A stretch of DNA of 64,000 nt from Hemerocallis citrina (taxonomy: Eukaryota; Streptophyta; Magnoliopsida; Asparagales; Asphodelaceae), in the NCBI GenBank assembly GCA_017893485.1, contig CM030362.1:183170175-183234174 (forward strand), in the 5' to 3' direction. The notes below the pieces were generated by a model. That model ran no database searches and was not told where the DNA came from. It worked only from the letters and a program-made list of their open reading frames with translations. Shown here in pieces: positions 1 to 10,737 of this stretch; the stretch's first letter is position 1, and every line of letters begins with the position of its first letter. The position numbers and the translations under genes were made by a program.

Positions 1-771
1 ATATTATAGATTAAACTCGAGGCATGTTCTCAGTCATCCTCTTCAACATTTAATCCGGGTTTCCTTGATCAATGAGTAGACTATTAAAACAAATCATTAT
101 TTGAGCATGGCCATGCATTTCATAGTCTCACTCAATCAAGAGGCCAATAATATCTCTCCTAATTATAGGAGGGTTAAATCCTTTATCTATCATTCATATT
201 TCTCATACGACTCATAATATACCCGATGTTCACTTTTATCATCACCCGGTCAAAGGTAACTTTTAATGTAGTCAAAGTATATTAATCCTCGTATAGAAAT
301 ATAATGATCTCAAGTCAGAGGATCATTACACCATTATCACTGTGAGTCTTTCTTATGACTTTATTTAAACATGAAGAATCTCACTGTGGGTCTATCCAGT
401 GCCATGTAGAATCTTACATGCACCTATGTTCTTGACTTTAGTATCACTATACCTATGACCAATGAGATGTGGTCATCAGTCAACAAACATACTAATCTTT
501 ATGCATTATTATTGTCCCATAATGACAATGCTTGATTAGGGATATTTAGGAATATAAACACTATTCATATAATCTCATTTTTAAGTCACATACTTAAAGA
601 TATAGAATACGTATTATATATTCCAAGGACATTTATTACTCTAACATTTTTATCGCAGTAAATTAAGACATAATAAATTAACATATAATAATCAATAGAA
701 CACAATCATTAATTAACAAAAGTATTTCCTAGAAGCACAATCACATTGTCTCTAGGGCACTTACACTAACA
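1..771 (-). repeat. 3' LTR (partial) of Copia-like element
   Basis: Position 1 aligns with about 2229 and position 771 with 2970 of the other LTR. On the minus strand it starts TGTTAGTGTAAGTGCCC. About 790 bp of this LTR should lie left of the window. Many substitutions and small indels separate the copies. Confidence 0.8.
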
Positions 772-787
772 ATCTCCCACTTGCACT
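772..787 (-). other. Polypurine tract of Copia-like element
   Basis: Minus-strand GCAAGTGGGAGAT lies directly before the LTR start TGTTAG. This purine-rich run is where plus-strand DNA synthesis is primed in LTR retrotransposons. Confidence 0.7.
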
Positions 788-865
788 AGAGCCAATCACT
801 CATGTATCTAATACCCATGGAACTAGTGTGACCTTCGTGCTTCTGCTGCGACAAAGCCTTAGTCT

Positions 866-975
866 TGTGGGTCCGCAGCCCCTGGGCGGGGGTCCGGGGG
901 CGGCAGCCCCTGGGCGGGGGTCCGGGGGCGGCAGCCCCCGGGCGGGGTCCGGGGGCGGCAGCCCCTGGCGGGGGT
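866..975. repeat. GC-rich 28-bp tandem repeat with G-runs
   Basis: A unit beginning GCAGCCCC and containing GGCGGGGGTCCGGGGG recurs at about 875, 903, 931 and 958 (period 27-28 bp). It is far richer in GC than anything around it and has closely spaced runs of three to five G on the plus strand. It lies in the interior of the LTR element near the polypurine tract. Confidence 0.85.
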
Positions 976-996
976 CGAGCTGACCGGTCAGCTCGA
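975..996. repeat. 22-bp perfect palindrome
   Basis: TCGAGCTGACC is followed at once by its exact reverse complement, with no spacer. It abuts the GC-rich 28-bp repeat. As RNA it would form an 11-bp self-complementary stem or dimer. Confidence 0.9.
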
Positions 997-1426
997 AATC
1001 AGAAAATTTTTTAATTCCAGAGGACTATCCTTATTAAAAATTATCGATTTCGAACAACAGATCATATCTATTAGTCTCTGCCGCCACTGCATCAAATACA
1101 GTTCCGGAACCATGTATCATATACATTCATATCATGTCCCAGTTTACAGATCGTGTCCAAACACTATCTGTCCATCAGTTTATATCACCATATAAACCAT
1201 TCTTCATGCATAACATACAAATCGCTTACTGAACATTCATAGCAGATGGTAAAACTTACCTAATTATCAACAAATCACAATCTATATAGCATGACAGAAT
1301 CATATATGATCGACATAACATATTATATCGACATATCACATAACTGCATCAAGGCAGATTCATAAAACATGCATACATGCATCGAATGCAGTAAACATGT
1401 AACCAAATCAGCCCCTTATACACGTT

Positions 1427-1438
1427 GCTCTGATACCA
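1427..1438 (-). other. Primer-binding site (initiator tRNA-Met) of Copia-like element
   Basis: The minus strand reads TGGTATCAGAGC, the standard plant primer site complementary to the 3' end of tRNA-iMet, one base inside the 5' LTR end (..CCCTACA). It fixes the element's orientation and the LTR boundary at 1440. Confidence 0.9.
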
Positions 1439-1439
1439 C

Positions 1440-2970
1440 TGTAGGGTTTCGAGGCCAAACGCAGCGAAAAAGACAGATCCGAAACCCTAACCCTAGGATC
1501 CGTGTATAAGAATTGGCTAATAATGGAGAAATAAAATTTTACCTTTCGGAGCTTTCGAAGGCTGAAAGATGGAGGTTGCAATCACCACGCAGTCCTAGTA
1601 GCTAGATCCGCGTCTCTAAGGCAGTCCACACGAACGTCCGATCGTCCAACGATCAAGGGAGCCGGTACTAGCCGATGATCCTTGCCTCTCTCTCTCTCTC
1701 TCTTTTACCTCTCAACAGTTGAGCGGCTAGGGTTTCTGTGGAAACGGATTTGTCAAAAAATCCACTTCAACTAATACATCTCTATGTATTTATAGGGAGA
1801 GATAAGAGGTGGGCTTAACCGTAATCAGTTTGGCTTCTGATAAGACCAATCTGATTTGGTTTTATCATTTAAATTCGAATTAACCATAATCAGTTTGGCT
1901 TCTGATAAGACCAATCTGATTTGGTTTTATCACTTAAATGATTCGAATTATCCTTTAATTAATTAAGTCCAACTCAATTAATTAACTAATTTCGAATCAC
2001 TTAATTTAAATTCCGAATTTAAACTAATACTCCTTTTAAACGTTCTAAGTGTGTGACCCTATAGGTTATTATTACGTTGGCAATAATTTTATTATCTTAT
2101 AATAAAATTATAAACAATGAGCGGCATCTAGTAATACATCATTGCTACCCAAGTAATAACAATAATTGGTGATTCAATTAAACCTTTCGTGATTAATGTT
2201 TCCATGTAATATAATCCTTTTAACCTTGATATTATAGATTAAACTAGAGGCATGGGATGTGTCATCCTCTTAATAATTTAATCTTTATTTTCTTGATCGA
2301 TGAGTAGACTATTCAAACAAATCAATATTTGAGCATGGCCATGCATTTCATAGTCTCACTCAAACAAGAGGCCGATAATATCACTCCTAAAATTAGGAGG
2401 GTTAAATTCCCTCTAGATCATTCATATTTCTCACACGATTCATAATGAACCCAATAATTATCTTTATCATTACCCGATTAAAGATAACTTTTGATAGAAT
2501 CAAAGTACATTAATTCTCGTGTAGAAATATAATGATTTCAGGTCAGAGGACCATTACACCATTATCACAGTGAGATTACTTATGACACTTATTAATTCAT
2601 TCCATGTAGAATCTCACAGTGGGTCTGTCCAGTACAATGTACTCTTACATTTACCTATGTATTAATTTTAGTATCTCTATACTAATGACCCATGAGAAGT
2701 GGTCATCAATCAATCAACATACTAGTCTCAATGTATTATTACTGTCCTAATAATAATAATACTCGACTAGGGACATTTAAGATTATTATACTATATATAA
2801 TCTCAAGTTCATATAGTTCGTATTAATAATCTAAGGACATTTATCATGCTAATAATTATATCGCAGTAAATACGAAGCATAATAAATTATTAATATATGA
2901 AAAGAACATAATGTCAATAATACTGATTACATAATATCATTGTATTGCCTCTAGGGCACCTACACTAACA
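1440..2970 (-). repeat. 5' LTR of Copia-like element (1531 bp)
   Basis: The minus-strand LTR begins TGTTAGTGTAGGTGCCC at 2970 and ends CCCTACA at 1440, with TG/CA termini. The right half matches the partial LTR at 1-771. A CT-rich run (about 1686-1705) lies downstream of the putative TATA box. Confidence 0.85.
1787..1794 (-). promoter_or_regulatory. TATA box in the 5' LTR of the Copia-like element
   Basis: The minus strand reads TATAAATA, a canonical plant TATA sequence, within the 5' LTR and upstream of a CT-rich leader. Transcription would be expected to start about 25-35 bases further along the minus strand. Promoter function is inferred. Confidence 0.5.
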
Positions 2971-3919
2971 ATTTCATATCAGAAGAAGTTTTCGTGGACA
3001 TAAACAACCTTTGTAACCTAGGAATCAGAGGAAAGTAATGCAATGTTTTGGCAGGCTTCTTTTTCCTACTTCGCTTAGTAGATCCACTGGCTCCCTCGTC
3101 TTGATTTGGTCTTTCTTTCCATTTCGAAGAACCACACACTTCGCAATTCTCCAGACTTTCCTTACCACTCGTGAAAAGCATACAGTCATTTGGACATGCT
3201 GCTATCTTCTCATATTCTAGATCGAGAGAACTTAGGAATTTTTTGATTTTATAGGCTGAGTTTGGAATACAGATTTCAGGAAATGCTTCATTCAACAATT
3301 CAAGTAGCATAGTGAAGGACTTAGCAGACCACCCGTTTAAACATTTAATCTGAAATAGTCTGACAATGAATGAGAACTTAGAAAATTTGGTGCAGTCGCG
3401 GTACAACGGGATACTAGCATCTTCAAGTAACTTAGCGAAGGATTTTTGCTGCTTATTATTTTCATGGGTGGGGCCAGACATTTCCTTGTCCACCCCACCA
3501 CCAATCTGGTTTGTTTCTGTTGACTCATTGTGAACTTCGGTTGTTGGGTCATTGGTGTGGAAAGGAACATTATGAATCCCCATGGCATCTTGTAACAAAG
3601 TATGCATCTCATCGGAAACGCTTAAGTCTTTGTTCACTAAGGGCTCAGCCTCATTTTCTAATACAACCGGACGAACAGGAGCTGCCGTATGATCCTCTCC
3701 ATGACAAAACCACCTTGTGTACCCTTGAAGAAAACCGTTGACAGCCAAGTGTGTATGTACTACGTCACATGTCCTCAGCATACAATTTGTACAGCGAAGG
3801 CATGGACAAAGGATTAGGTTGGGATCACGAGAATGTCGTTTGGCAAAGATAATAAAATCTTTAATACCATCACGGTACTCCTTGGATAATCGTGGTTTAC
3901 TAATCCAACTTCTATCCAT
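2971..3919 (-). pseudogene. En/Spm (CACTA) TNP2-like transposase, N-terminal part
   Basis: This is the N-terminal half of a CACTA transposase, the enzyme that binds transposon ends and cuts the element out of DNA. Residues 1 to about 75 (MDRSWISK start; cysteine-rich CPCLRC; GFLQGYTRWFCHGE) match the transposase-associated domain. Residues about 165-315 (LYRDCTKFSK, CLNGWSAKSF, YEKIAACPNDC, CEVCGSSKWK, YFPLIPRLQRLFMSTKTS) match the start of the Transposase_21 family. The frame is open without stops for about 316 codons and is then cut by the LTR of the Copia-like element after codons for DMK. The DDE-like catalytic region is absent here. The ATG at 3919 fits the family's usual MDRSW start. 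It cannot make active transposase in this state. Confidence 0.9.
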
Positions 3920-4480
3920 TATATCAATAGCACACAGTCTGAAATTAAAATTTGATATATTAAATAGTAATAACAGTTAAAGGCATTTTGTATATTAAAT
4001 TTGACCTATTTGAAAACCATCCCTAGCTGCAAATAAATAAACGATATAATCTTTAACTGTAAAATAAAAAAATTGTGGCTCCAAAAAATGTACAAAAAAA
4101 ACTACATCTTAACACAATCTATTCTATTCACCAAACCCTAAACGACCTTTTGTGGAAATGATCACAACCACCTTAGACGGTATTTTATCGCACACCCTGT
4201 GTTCGAGCATAAAAAAAATTCGGCTATAGTCTCCCCTGTATTTGGCTTTCCGTTCAAGGAGATGATGATGGTAAAGGGTATTTTGCTGATGAAGAGGAAT
4301 CGGCCGAATAATGAGCATGTCGTGCTGTAACTACGGTAACAAGAAGATCTGATGACTCATGAACTATTCTGTTCATGACTACTAATAATCACTTATCTCA
4401 TAATAATAATAATAATAATAATAATACTAAACAAAAGAAACAGTAAAAGAAAAATTAAAATGTCTAGTATGTAAGCATAT
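3920..4480. other. AT-rich upstream region of transposase, no gene seen
   Basis: No convincing coding sequence. It contains a (TAA)n microsatellite and leads into the tandem repeats further upstream of the transposase. It presumably holds the transposase promoter and leader, but no clear element stands out. Confidence 0.5.
4401..4425. repeat. (TAA)n microsatellite
   Basis: About eight uninterrupted TAA units. Confidence 0.95.
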
Positions 4481-4489
4481 ATTTTGCAG

Positions 4490-5835
4490 ACTGAACCAAT
4501 TGTTGTACATAGCCGGAGGATTTTGGCATAGAGCTATAGCATCCTCAGTTCACAGTGAACCCATTTTGGTCAAAAAAACATGCCAAAATGACAATCAGAT
4601 GCATGGGATAAGCTTCAATTCATTAACAGTGAAAGAAACTGGGGATGCTATGCAGCATACTTAGTTTGGAAGTGAACCCATTTTGTTAAAAAACCATGCC
4701 AAGGATTGCAGTCAGGTTACTTTAACAGTATCTGAAAATGAAAAATTTTCCATTATCTGAGCTTATATGTTGCTCTACTACTTCTTCAACCCAACTAAAT
4801 CTAAAACCCAATTGTAGCCGCATATCCGGCCGGAGGATTTTGGCATACGTACCTATACCATCCTCAGTTCACAGTGAACCCATTTTGGTAAAAAAAACAT
4901 GCCAAGATGACAATCAGATGCATGAAAATAAGCTTCACTAACAACAAAAAAAGAAAATGGGGATGCTAGCAGCATACTTAGATTGGAAGTTAACCCATTT
5001 TGGTATAAAAAACCATGCCAAAGATTGACAATCAGGTTACTTTAACAGTATTTGAAAATGATAAATTTTCCATTATCAGAGCTTATATGTTGCTATACTA
5101 CTTCATCAGCCCAACTAAATCTAAAACCCAATGGTTGTGCGTATCCGGAGGATTTTGGCATATGTACCTATAGCATCCTCAGTTCACTTAGTCTGGAAGT
5201 GAACCTATAGAAACTGGGGATGCTATGCAGCATACTTAGTTTGGAAGTGAACCCATTTTGTGTTAAAAAACCATGCCAAAGATTGCAATCAGGTTACTTT
5301 AACAGTATCTGAAAATGAAAATTTCCCATTATCTGAGCTTATATGTTGCTCTACTACTTCTTTAGCCCAACTAAATCTAAAATCCAATTGTTGTGCATAT
5401 CCGGCCAGAGGATTTTGACATACGTACCTATAGCATCCTCAGTTCACAGTGAACCCATTTTGGGTAAAAAAACATGCATGCCAAGAAGACAATCAGATGC
5501 ATGAAATCAGCTTCATTAACAGTGAAAGAAAACGGGTATGCTATGCAGCATACTTAGTCTGGAAGTGAACCCATTTTGTGTTAAAAAACCATGCCAAAGA
5601 TTGCAATCAGGTTACTTTAACAGTATCTGAAAATGAAAATTTCTCATTATCTGAGCTTATATGTTGCTCTACTAATTCACTGTGCCCAACTAAATCTAAA
5701 ATCCAATTGTTGTGCATATCCGGCCGGAGGATATTAGCATACGTACCTAGAGCATCCTCAGTTCACAGTGAACCCATTTTGGGTAAAAAAACAAACATGC
5801 CATGAAGACAATCAGATGCATGAAATCAGCTTCAT
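4490..5835. repeat. About 320-bp tandem repeat, five copies
   Basis: The phrase CATCCTCAGTTCACAGTGAA recurs at roughly 4541, 4859, 5176 (diverged), 5431 and 5755, always with GAACCCATTTTG, AACATGCC and TTATATGTTGCTCTACTA at matching offsets. The spacing is about 320 bp except for one shorter unit of about 255 bp, which has lost internal sequence. The array lies between the transposase start and the transposon end, where CACTA regulatory DNA would be. Short open frames inside it recur with the repeat and are not genes. Confidence 0.85.
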
Positions 5836-5989
5836 TAACAGTAAAAGAAGATGAAAATTTCCATTATCTAAGCATATATTTTTCTATTAATTCTTCATCT
5901 CAACTAAACCGTTCATGCTAAGGAAATCGAAATGAATAAACTGAAAAAAGCTACCTTTTTTGGAAAATAAGGGAAATCAAGAGATCATA

Positions 5990-6205
5990 CCGAAGAGAGA
6001 GAGAGGGAGCGGGGCGACGAGGGCGGGGGCGTAGGAGAGAGAGAGAGGGGGGGCGACCGCCGATTCACCTCCAAATAGAGAGAGGGAAGAAGGAAATCGA
6101 AATGGACGAAGGGAATAAGGGACGATTTCGAAAGGTCGAAGGCCGTCGAAGAGGACGAAGCGGCGGAGGCAAACGCGCGGGAAGTAGAGCGAGGAAGGAG
6201 GGAAA
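5990..6205. repeat. GA-rich, GC-rich stretch inside CACTA 1
   Basis: Long runs of GAGAGAG and GGGCGACG-type sequence. A short open frame at 6102-6365 reads Arg/Gly-rich low-complexity sequence and is not credible as a gene. It looks like a 5' leader or CpG-rich promoter segment of the transposon. Confidence 0.6.
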
Positions 6206-6280
6206 CGATGCGCCTCTTTCCTTTTTTTTTGGGTATTGGGAAAATGGCGAGCGAAAGATTAGGGTTCGCGGGTTTTATTC

Positions 6281-6550
6281 CCAGTTATTCACCGGCGTTT
6301 TAATTGGAAACGCCGGTGAATGTGTCCGTATATTCGTCGGCGTTTATAATAAAAAATGCCGGTGAATAATAAACTTCACCGGCGTGTTTAGGTAAAACGC
6401 CGATGAATACTAACATACGCTGGCATTTTAAATCGACCGCCGGTGTATGACCATCCCATCTGGCGCCCAATTCCTACTCGCTCCCTACCCCGGCGCTACT
6501 AGTAAAACGCCGGGGAATAATCGCTGGTAAAAGCAGTATCTTTTGTAGTG
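6281..6550 (-). repeat. CACTA 1 subterminal repeats and terminus
   Basis: CACCGGCGTTTT and AAACGCCGGTGAA alternate at least six times in both orientations, forming hairpin-like pairs, and end in TTTTGTAGTG at 6550. Such arrays are binding sites for the TNPA-like accessory protein in En/Spm; binding here is inferred. The same GGCG-type motif recurs at 12930-13400. Confidence 0.8.
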
Positions 6551-6686
6551 AAATTTCTTTATTGTGTTATTGTGCATTACTGGAAATTACTACATGGTTT
6601 TTTCTTTTGCAAAAATGGAAATTATTATAGGTTTTCTATTGAAAAAAAAAATCACCCAAAAAATTGTTTAAAAGAAATAAAAAGAT
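6551..6686. other. Spacer between two CACTA elements
   Basis: AT-rich sequence with no coding potential between the end of CACTA 1 and the start of CACTA 2. Before CACTA 2 inserted it was continuous with 12846 onward. Confidence 0.6.
6684..6686. other. Target-site duplication GAT (left) of CACTA 2
   Basis: It matches 12843-12845 exactly. Confidence 0.85.
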
Positions 6687-6860
6687 CACTACAAGAAATT
6701 TGCCATATACCAACGGACACCTATAGTGACGGATCACTAAAACCGTGGGTATAGACATTATATACCTACGGACTTATAGTAAATCGTAGGTATAGGTATC
6801 CTATACCTTTAGACCATTTAATCCGTAACTATAAGTTTTACTAACGGATAAAACACTCTG
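6687..6860. repeat. Left terminus and subterminal repeats of CACTA 2
   Basis: The terminal CACTACAAGAAATTTG is followed by ATACCAACGGACA, CTATAGTGACGG, GTGGGTATAG, ATACCTACGG and related motifs in both orientations. Confidence 0.85.
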
Positions 6861-6949
6861 GGTATATTCAATAATTTATTTTTCCCCCCAACTTTTTCAA
6901 TTCCCTCCCAAATCCTAAATTCCCAATTTATACACACACTCTCTCACCC

Positions 6950-6952
6950 ATA

Positions 6953-6983
<31 letters not shown>

Positions 6984-7396
6984 ACCCGAATCCCCAACCC
7001 GTTCGTTAGCGCCGTCGCCGTCGTCGCCCCCTCCCACCATCGCCGTTGCTCGTCCATCGCCACCGATGCCGCCGTATTCCTTTCAACCGTCGCCGTCTTC
7101 TTCCGCCGTCGCCCACCTCTCACCAAACCCTATCTCCAAATTCTCTCCTCCCGCCGTCGTGCCCCCCCTTCCCGCCGCCGTGCCGCTCCCAGCCACATCT
7201 AAAACCCTACCTTGATCTCTCTACTCTCTTTCGATCTCGAATCATCGACCTGCCCCCCTGCCGTCGTCTTGCCGCCACTTCGCCATTATCGTCCCAAATC
7301 CCAACCACCCTAATTCTCCCATCGAAACCCAATCTTCCCCTCTCCTCTCAGCTCCCCACCCCCCAAACCCGTCTGGGTCTCCCTTCAATTTTGAAG
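6950..7396 (+). other. Pyrimidine-rich 5' leader-like segment
   Basis: CT repeats followed by GC-rich CCGCCGTCG-type sequence, resembling a plant promoter or 5' untranslated region. It runs in frame into the cysteine oxidase-like exon from an ATG at 7046, but the translation is a Pro/Ser/Leu-rich string without recognisable domains. I read it as captured leader DNA rather than protein. Confidence 0.5.
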
Positions 7397-7508
7397 ATGC
7401 CGATTGTTGTGCAGAAGCTGTTTGATACTTGCAAGGAGGTGTTTGCTGACTGTGGGCCCAGAATTGTCCCCTCAGTCGATAAGATTCAGAGACTTTGATC
7501 TATTTTGG
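7397..7508 (+). pseudogene. Captured first-exon fragment resembling plant cysteine oxidase
   Basis: From the ATG at 7397 the frame reads MPIVVQKLFDTCKEVFADCG then a stretch ending DKIQRL. The pattern LFDTCKEVFA..G..VPS.DKI resembles the N-terminal part of plant cysteine oxidases, which oxidise N-terminal cysteines of ERF-VII factors in oxygen sensing; this identification is from memory of the family. A stop (TGA, 7496-7498) replaces what is probably an arginine codon, and a plausible donor site GTATGA follows at 7509. The double-stranded beta-helix with the iron-binding histidines is absent, so it cannot be an active enzyme. Confidence 0.5.
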
Positions 7509-9122
7509 GTATGAAATTGAAATCTTAAATTTTGAGCGTAGTTTAGAAATGGGTTTGGATTATGATGGGTGGGTTTTGTTAATTAATGAGGTTAATCTCT
7601 GTCTCTCTCTCTCTATAGTTTTGAATACCTTGTGATCTGATGATGACTGGATATGTTACTGCAAGTTGTGGCATCTCATATATAATAATAATAATAATGA
7701 AATCAGTCTATATATACTAGCCTATCATTACTAGGTTTGTTAATTTGATTTTGATATTCAGCGAAGAATGTACTCTTTTGTTGTTTTAGAAGGATGATGA
7801 GGAGAATTACATAGCTAATGTAGGCATGTGTTTCACTTTTGTTGTCTTGTACGGCTTACGTTTTGTCAACGTAGATTATTGAAGTGTGCAAAATTTTAAA
7901 ATTGTTGAAATGCATCTGTTTGCGGGTTTTAGGAGATTATGTTACAAATAAAATCTTAAAATAAGTAGGTTTTAAGAATAGGTTGTTTGCTTGTTTTCAT
8001 AGAACATGTTTGGAAAAGTCAGTGGGGTTATACGCTTGATGAATGCGAATTCTTAATAACGGAACTAGTGTGCTCTATTTTGACAAATTTTGCTAGCGGC
8101 GTAAAGATTCCTTCCGTCTGGTGAGTTGCTGGCGCTAGAGGACCACTTCTACGTTAATGAGACCGAATTTGGTCAAACAGAGAGTCGCTGACAAATTAGT
8201 GAATGTATCTGCATTTCTGAAAGATTTTGTCTGCAAGTTTAGTAAATGGGTAGGTCACAAATTTGCATGTGGTCTCCTTCGGGTCAGTTACTGACTCTAG
8301 AGGACCACTCCTAAGTTAATGAGACTGAATTTGGTTATACAAAAGAGTTACTGACAAATTAGCGTATGTATCTTTACTTGTGAAAGATTTTATTCATTTT
8401 TGTCTGCAAGTTTAGTATATGGGCCATACAACTTGTTGAATGCATTTTGTAGCATAACAATACTTTTGTTTTATGGTTTCCTATATATATATTTTTGCCT
8501 CGAATGCAGATACTATGAAGCTAATTCAATAATGTAATTAAATTTAGTTAAATATTAACCAAGCTAACTCAATAATGTAAAATTTTGGAAGGACTTATAA
8601 CAGAGGATTCACAAATTCAACGACACTTCAACCATTAATCTTGTAAGCAGAAACTTAGTTCCATCTTATACATGAGCAGAGGAGCACATTATTTGAGGCT
8701 GACTTTGTACTTAGTTTCAACAAATGCTAGACGGACAATGGTTTTGAGGACTGGTACTCCCCTTTAACAGCCTTTTGTTTCGAGAATGTGCAGGCCTTGG
8801 TTTCTTTCTATAACATCTTAATCCATGTGTATTGCTAGGTTTTTCATATGTAAACAACATGTTATTTTATTGTTTTTTGTATTTAGTCACATTATTCGTG
8901 TTTTCACGCCCTAGAAATAATATTTTTACAACATTTAATTGTGTTATAATTTATTATAGTGAAGAGTATGTTTAAAATCTTAATCCTTTTCGGTTGTTAT
9001 ATTCTATTACAGTGAAGAGTTTGTTATGCCACAGGTTTCCGAATTTTGTTCAACTTTGTTTTATATACCACTCTTTACCATGTCTTATGGCCAGCTTATT
9101 CGGATTTCTCATTTATAGTCAG
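7509..9122 (+). other. Intron-like captured DNA with a diverged local duplication
   Basis: AT-rich, without coding sequence, starting at a donor-like GTATGA. Two stretches at about 8110-8240 and 8275-8420 are imperfect copies (TAGAGGACCAC, GTTAATGAGAC, GAATTTGGT, GCTGACAAATTAG, GTGAAAGATTTT), so a duplication of about 165 bp period occurred here. An ATA microsatellite lies at about 7682-7699. Confidence 0.5.
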
Positions 9123-9479
9123 CATGCTGGGCAATGGCAAAGTCCTGGCTTGATGTTCAAGTTGATGTAGAGTTAACGAACTTTCCACAAGGCAGGCCGG
9201 AGGATAAACAATATGGGGATAGGATAAATGGTGATTCTCAAGGGAACCACAATTTTTTGCCACCGGGTGGTCCAAAAACATGGCCTTGCCATGTTCTTGA
9301 TCAACAACCACGAGATCTGCCTGCTCTTCTTCAAAAACTTCACTCTATGTATGAAAGCATTCTATTGTATTTACATTTTTGCATCAATATGCATAAATCA
9401 TTGATCTTATTTCTTGTGTAGCGAAATTGTGAATGAAGCTGTATCTCGAGCATGCAAAGAGCAACATCGACAAATTGAG
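9123..9479 (+). pseudogene. Captured two-exon fragment of an unidentified host gene
   Basis: Exon-like 9123-9348 follows an acceptor CAG and ends at a donor GTATGA; exon-like 9422-9479 follows TGTGTAG and ends at GTAATT. Joined, they stay in frame and read, among others, PPGGPKTWPCHVLDQQPRD and EIVNEAVSRACKEQHRQIE. The intervening 73 bp is AT-rich and intron-like. The splice-compatible frame argues that it derives from a real gene. I do not recognise the protein. Both outer edges run into non-coding sequence. Confidence 0.55.
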
Positions 9480-10737
9480 GTAATTGCCATTGGTTTTAAT
9501 TTCATGAAATATCTTGTACTGCTCTGATATCTACTGAATTAGTATTCAGTCATAAATTGTTCAATAATTTTGACGAAGAAAGATCTGATTTGGTGGTTAG
9601 CTTGTACTCAAGTTTAAGCAGGATTTCGTATACTTAGTGATTATCAATTTTATCAAGAAGGCATGTATTCCGTACTTTTTTTATAGTACATTAGCTTGCT
9701 GGAGATGTACCAGTTAGAGAGTAGCATTCAGTTGCAAGCTTTTGGTAGTAAGAGTTTAATTTAACGAGGATTTGAATTGATTGGGAAAAAGGTTCAGTTG
9801 GTTCATATATTGACCTGGGCCAACTGTGTTCGACTAAGCTTGAACTTTTCATTAAAAAGGTCATGGCTCCCTTACCTGTATCCAATCCATTTGCTTAACA
9901 ACCCTGCTGAATTGCAGAGGATGACTATGTAGGATTTCACTGAGAGAAGTCAAAGTTCGAATGGGAGAAATATTTAATTTTTTGGTCTTTCACAGTAAAT
10001 AAAACAAAATCTTCAATCTGTGTTTGCTTCTCGTTTCTATTACTTGCTTTCCATCATAAGACTGGGATTTCCTCAATTCATGTACATCAATTTTGTTTCC
10101 CTATCAATCATAGGGAAACTTTGAAAATGCATTGTGGTTGACATGTTAAGGCAAAAGTGTGAATACTGAAATAGTCTCATATGTTTATCTACTTATCAGA
10201 TACGTACTTTTTCTAACAATAAAATTACTTGCTAGGGATGGGGATGTGCATATCGCTCTCTACAAACTATCATATCTTGGTTTAAACTTCAACATTATAC
10301 TTCTGTCACAGGTATTATTATTCAGATTAAAGTGTTGTTTCATGTTTCTGGGTAATTTACTTTAGCTATTAGGACTTCTATATCAATGGTTGAACAATTA
10401 AGAAAATCTATCATAACTTTGTATTATTTCCAAAATATGATTAACTTTATTATAATTGTGCATTTTAAGAGTTAATTGTTACTTTCTTCAGGGAAATTCA
10501 GCAAGCTCTTGTTGAAATTTAAGTCCAAAAAAATCCAAATCACTGGAATTTTGATAGCATTCCCAGGAGATTGATAGCATTCCCAGTTATCCATCACTGC
10601 CTTCATAGCTGATATCTGTTCTTCTGAGTGCTACCTTGCATGTATGGCTTGAGACGTAGATAGTTAATGAAGTTGTTTCCATCATTTTTGTTGATTTTTT
10701 TTTTTTTGATTTTTTTTGTACTTGATGTCTCAATCAG
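9480..10737. other. Non-coding captured DNA, no gene seen
   Basis: AT-rich intron-like sequence with no conserved reading frame recognised. A T-rich tract ends near 10735 just before the first ARF-like exon. Confidence 0.5.

Larger units (their letters stand above)
1..2970 (-). mobile_element. Non-autonomous Copia-like LTR retrotransposon, 3' LTR cut by window edge
   Basis: Two direct repeats (1-771 and 1440-2970) flank an internal segment of only about 670 bp. On the minus strand the order is 5' LTR, a primer-binding site for initiator tRNA-Met, a short non-coding interior, a polypurine tract, and a 3' LTR beginning TGTTAGTG. There is no gag or pol, so the element must have depended on proteins supplied in trans (TRIM/LARD type). 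The PPT-LTR junction style resembles plant Copia elements, which is inference. It lies inside the CACTA transposase gene that resumes at 2971. The LTRs differ at many positions by eye, so the insertion is not recent. Confidence 0.8.
2971..6550 (-). mobile_element. CACTA transposon 1, transposase end, broken by LTR element
   Basis: The right edge at 6550 on the minus strand begins CACTACAAAAGATACTGC, a CACTA-type terminus, followed by inverted and direct subterminal GCCGG repeats (6281-6537). A TNP2-type transposase reading frame begins at 3919 and runs leftward until the Copia-like insertion at 2970. The rest, including the catalytic domain and the other terminus, must lie left of the window. 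The five bases 2971-2975 (ATTTC) should be the LTR element's target duplication, with the partner copy outside the window. Confidence 0.85.

Noticed and set aside
1427..1438. tRNA gene at the TGGTATCAGAGC sites (also 25247-25258 and 62351-62362)
   Set aside because: Only the primer-binding complement is present next to LTR ends; no cloverleaf surrounds them.
7046..7396. N-terminal extension of the cysteine oxidase-like frame
   Set aside because: Low-complexity Pro/Ser/Arg sequence over a CT-rich, CCGCCG-rich leader. It looks like untranslated region rather than protein.
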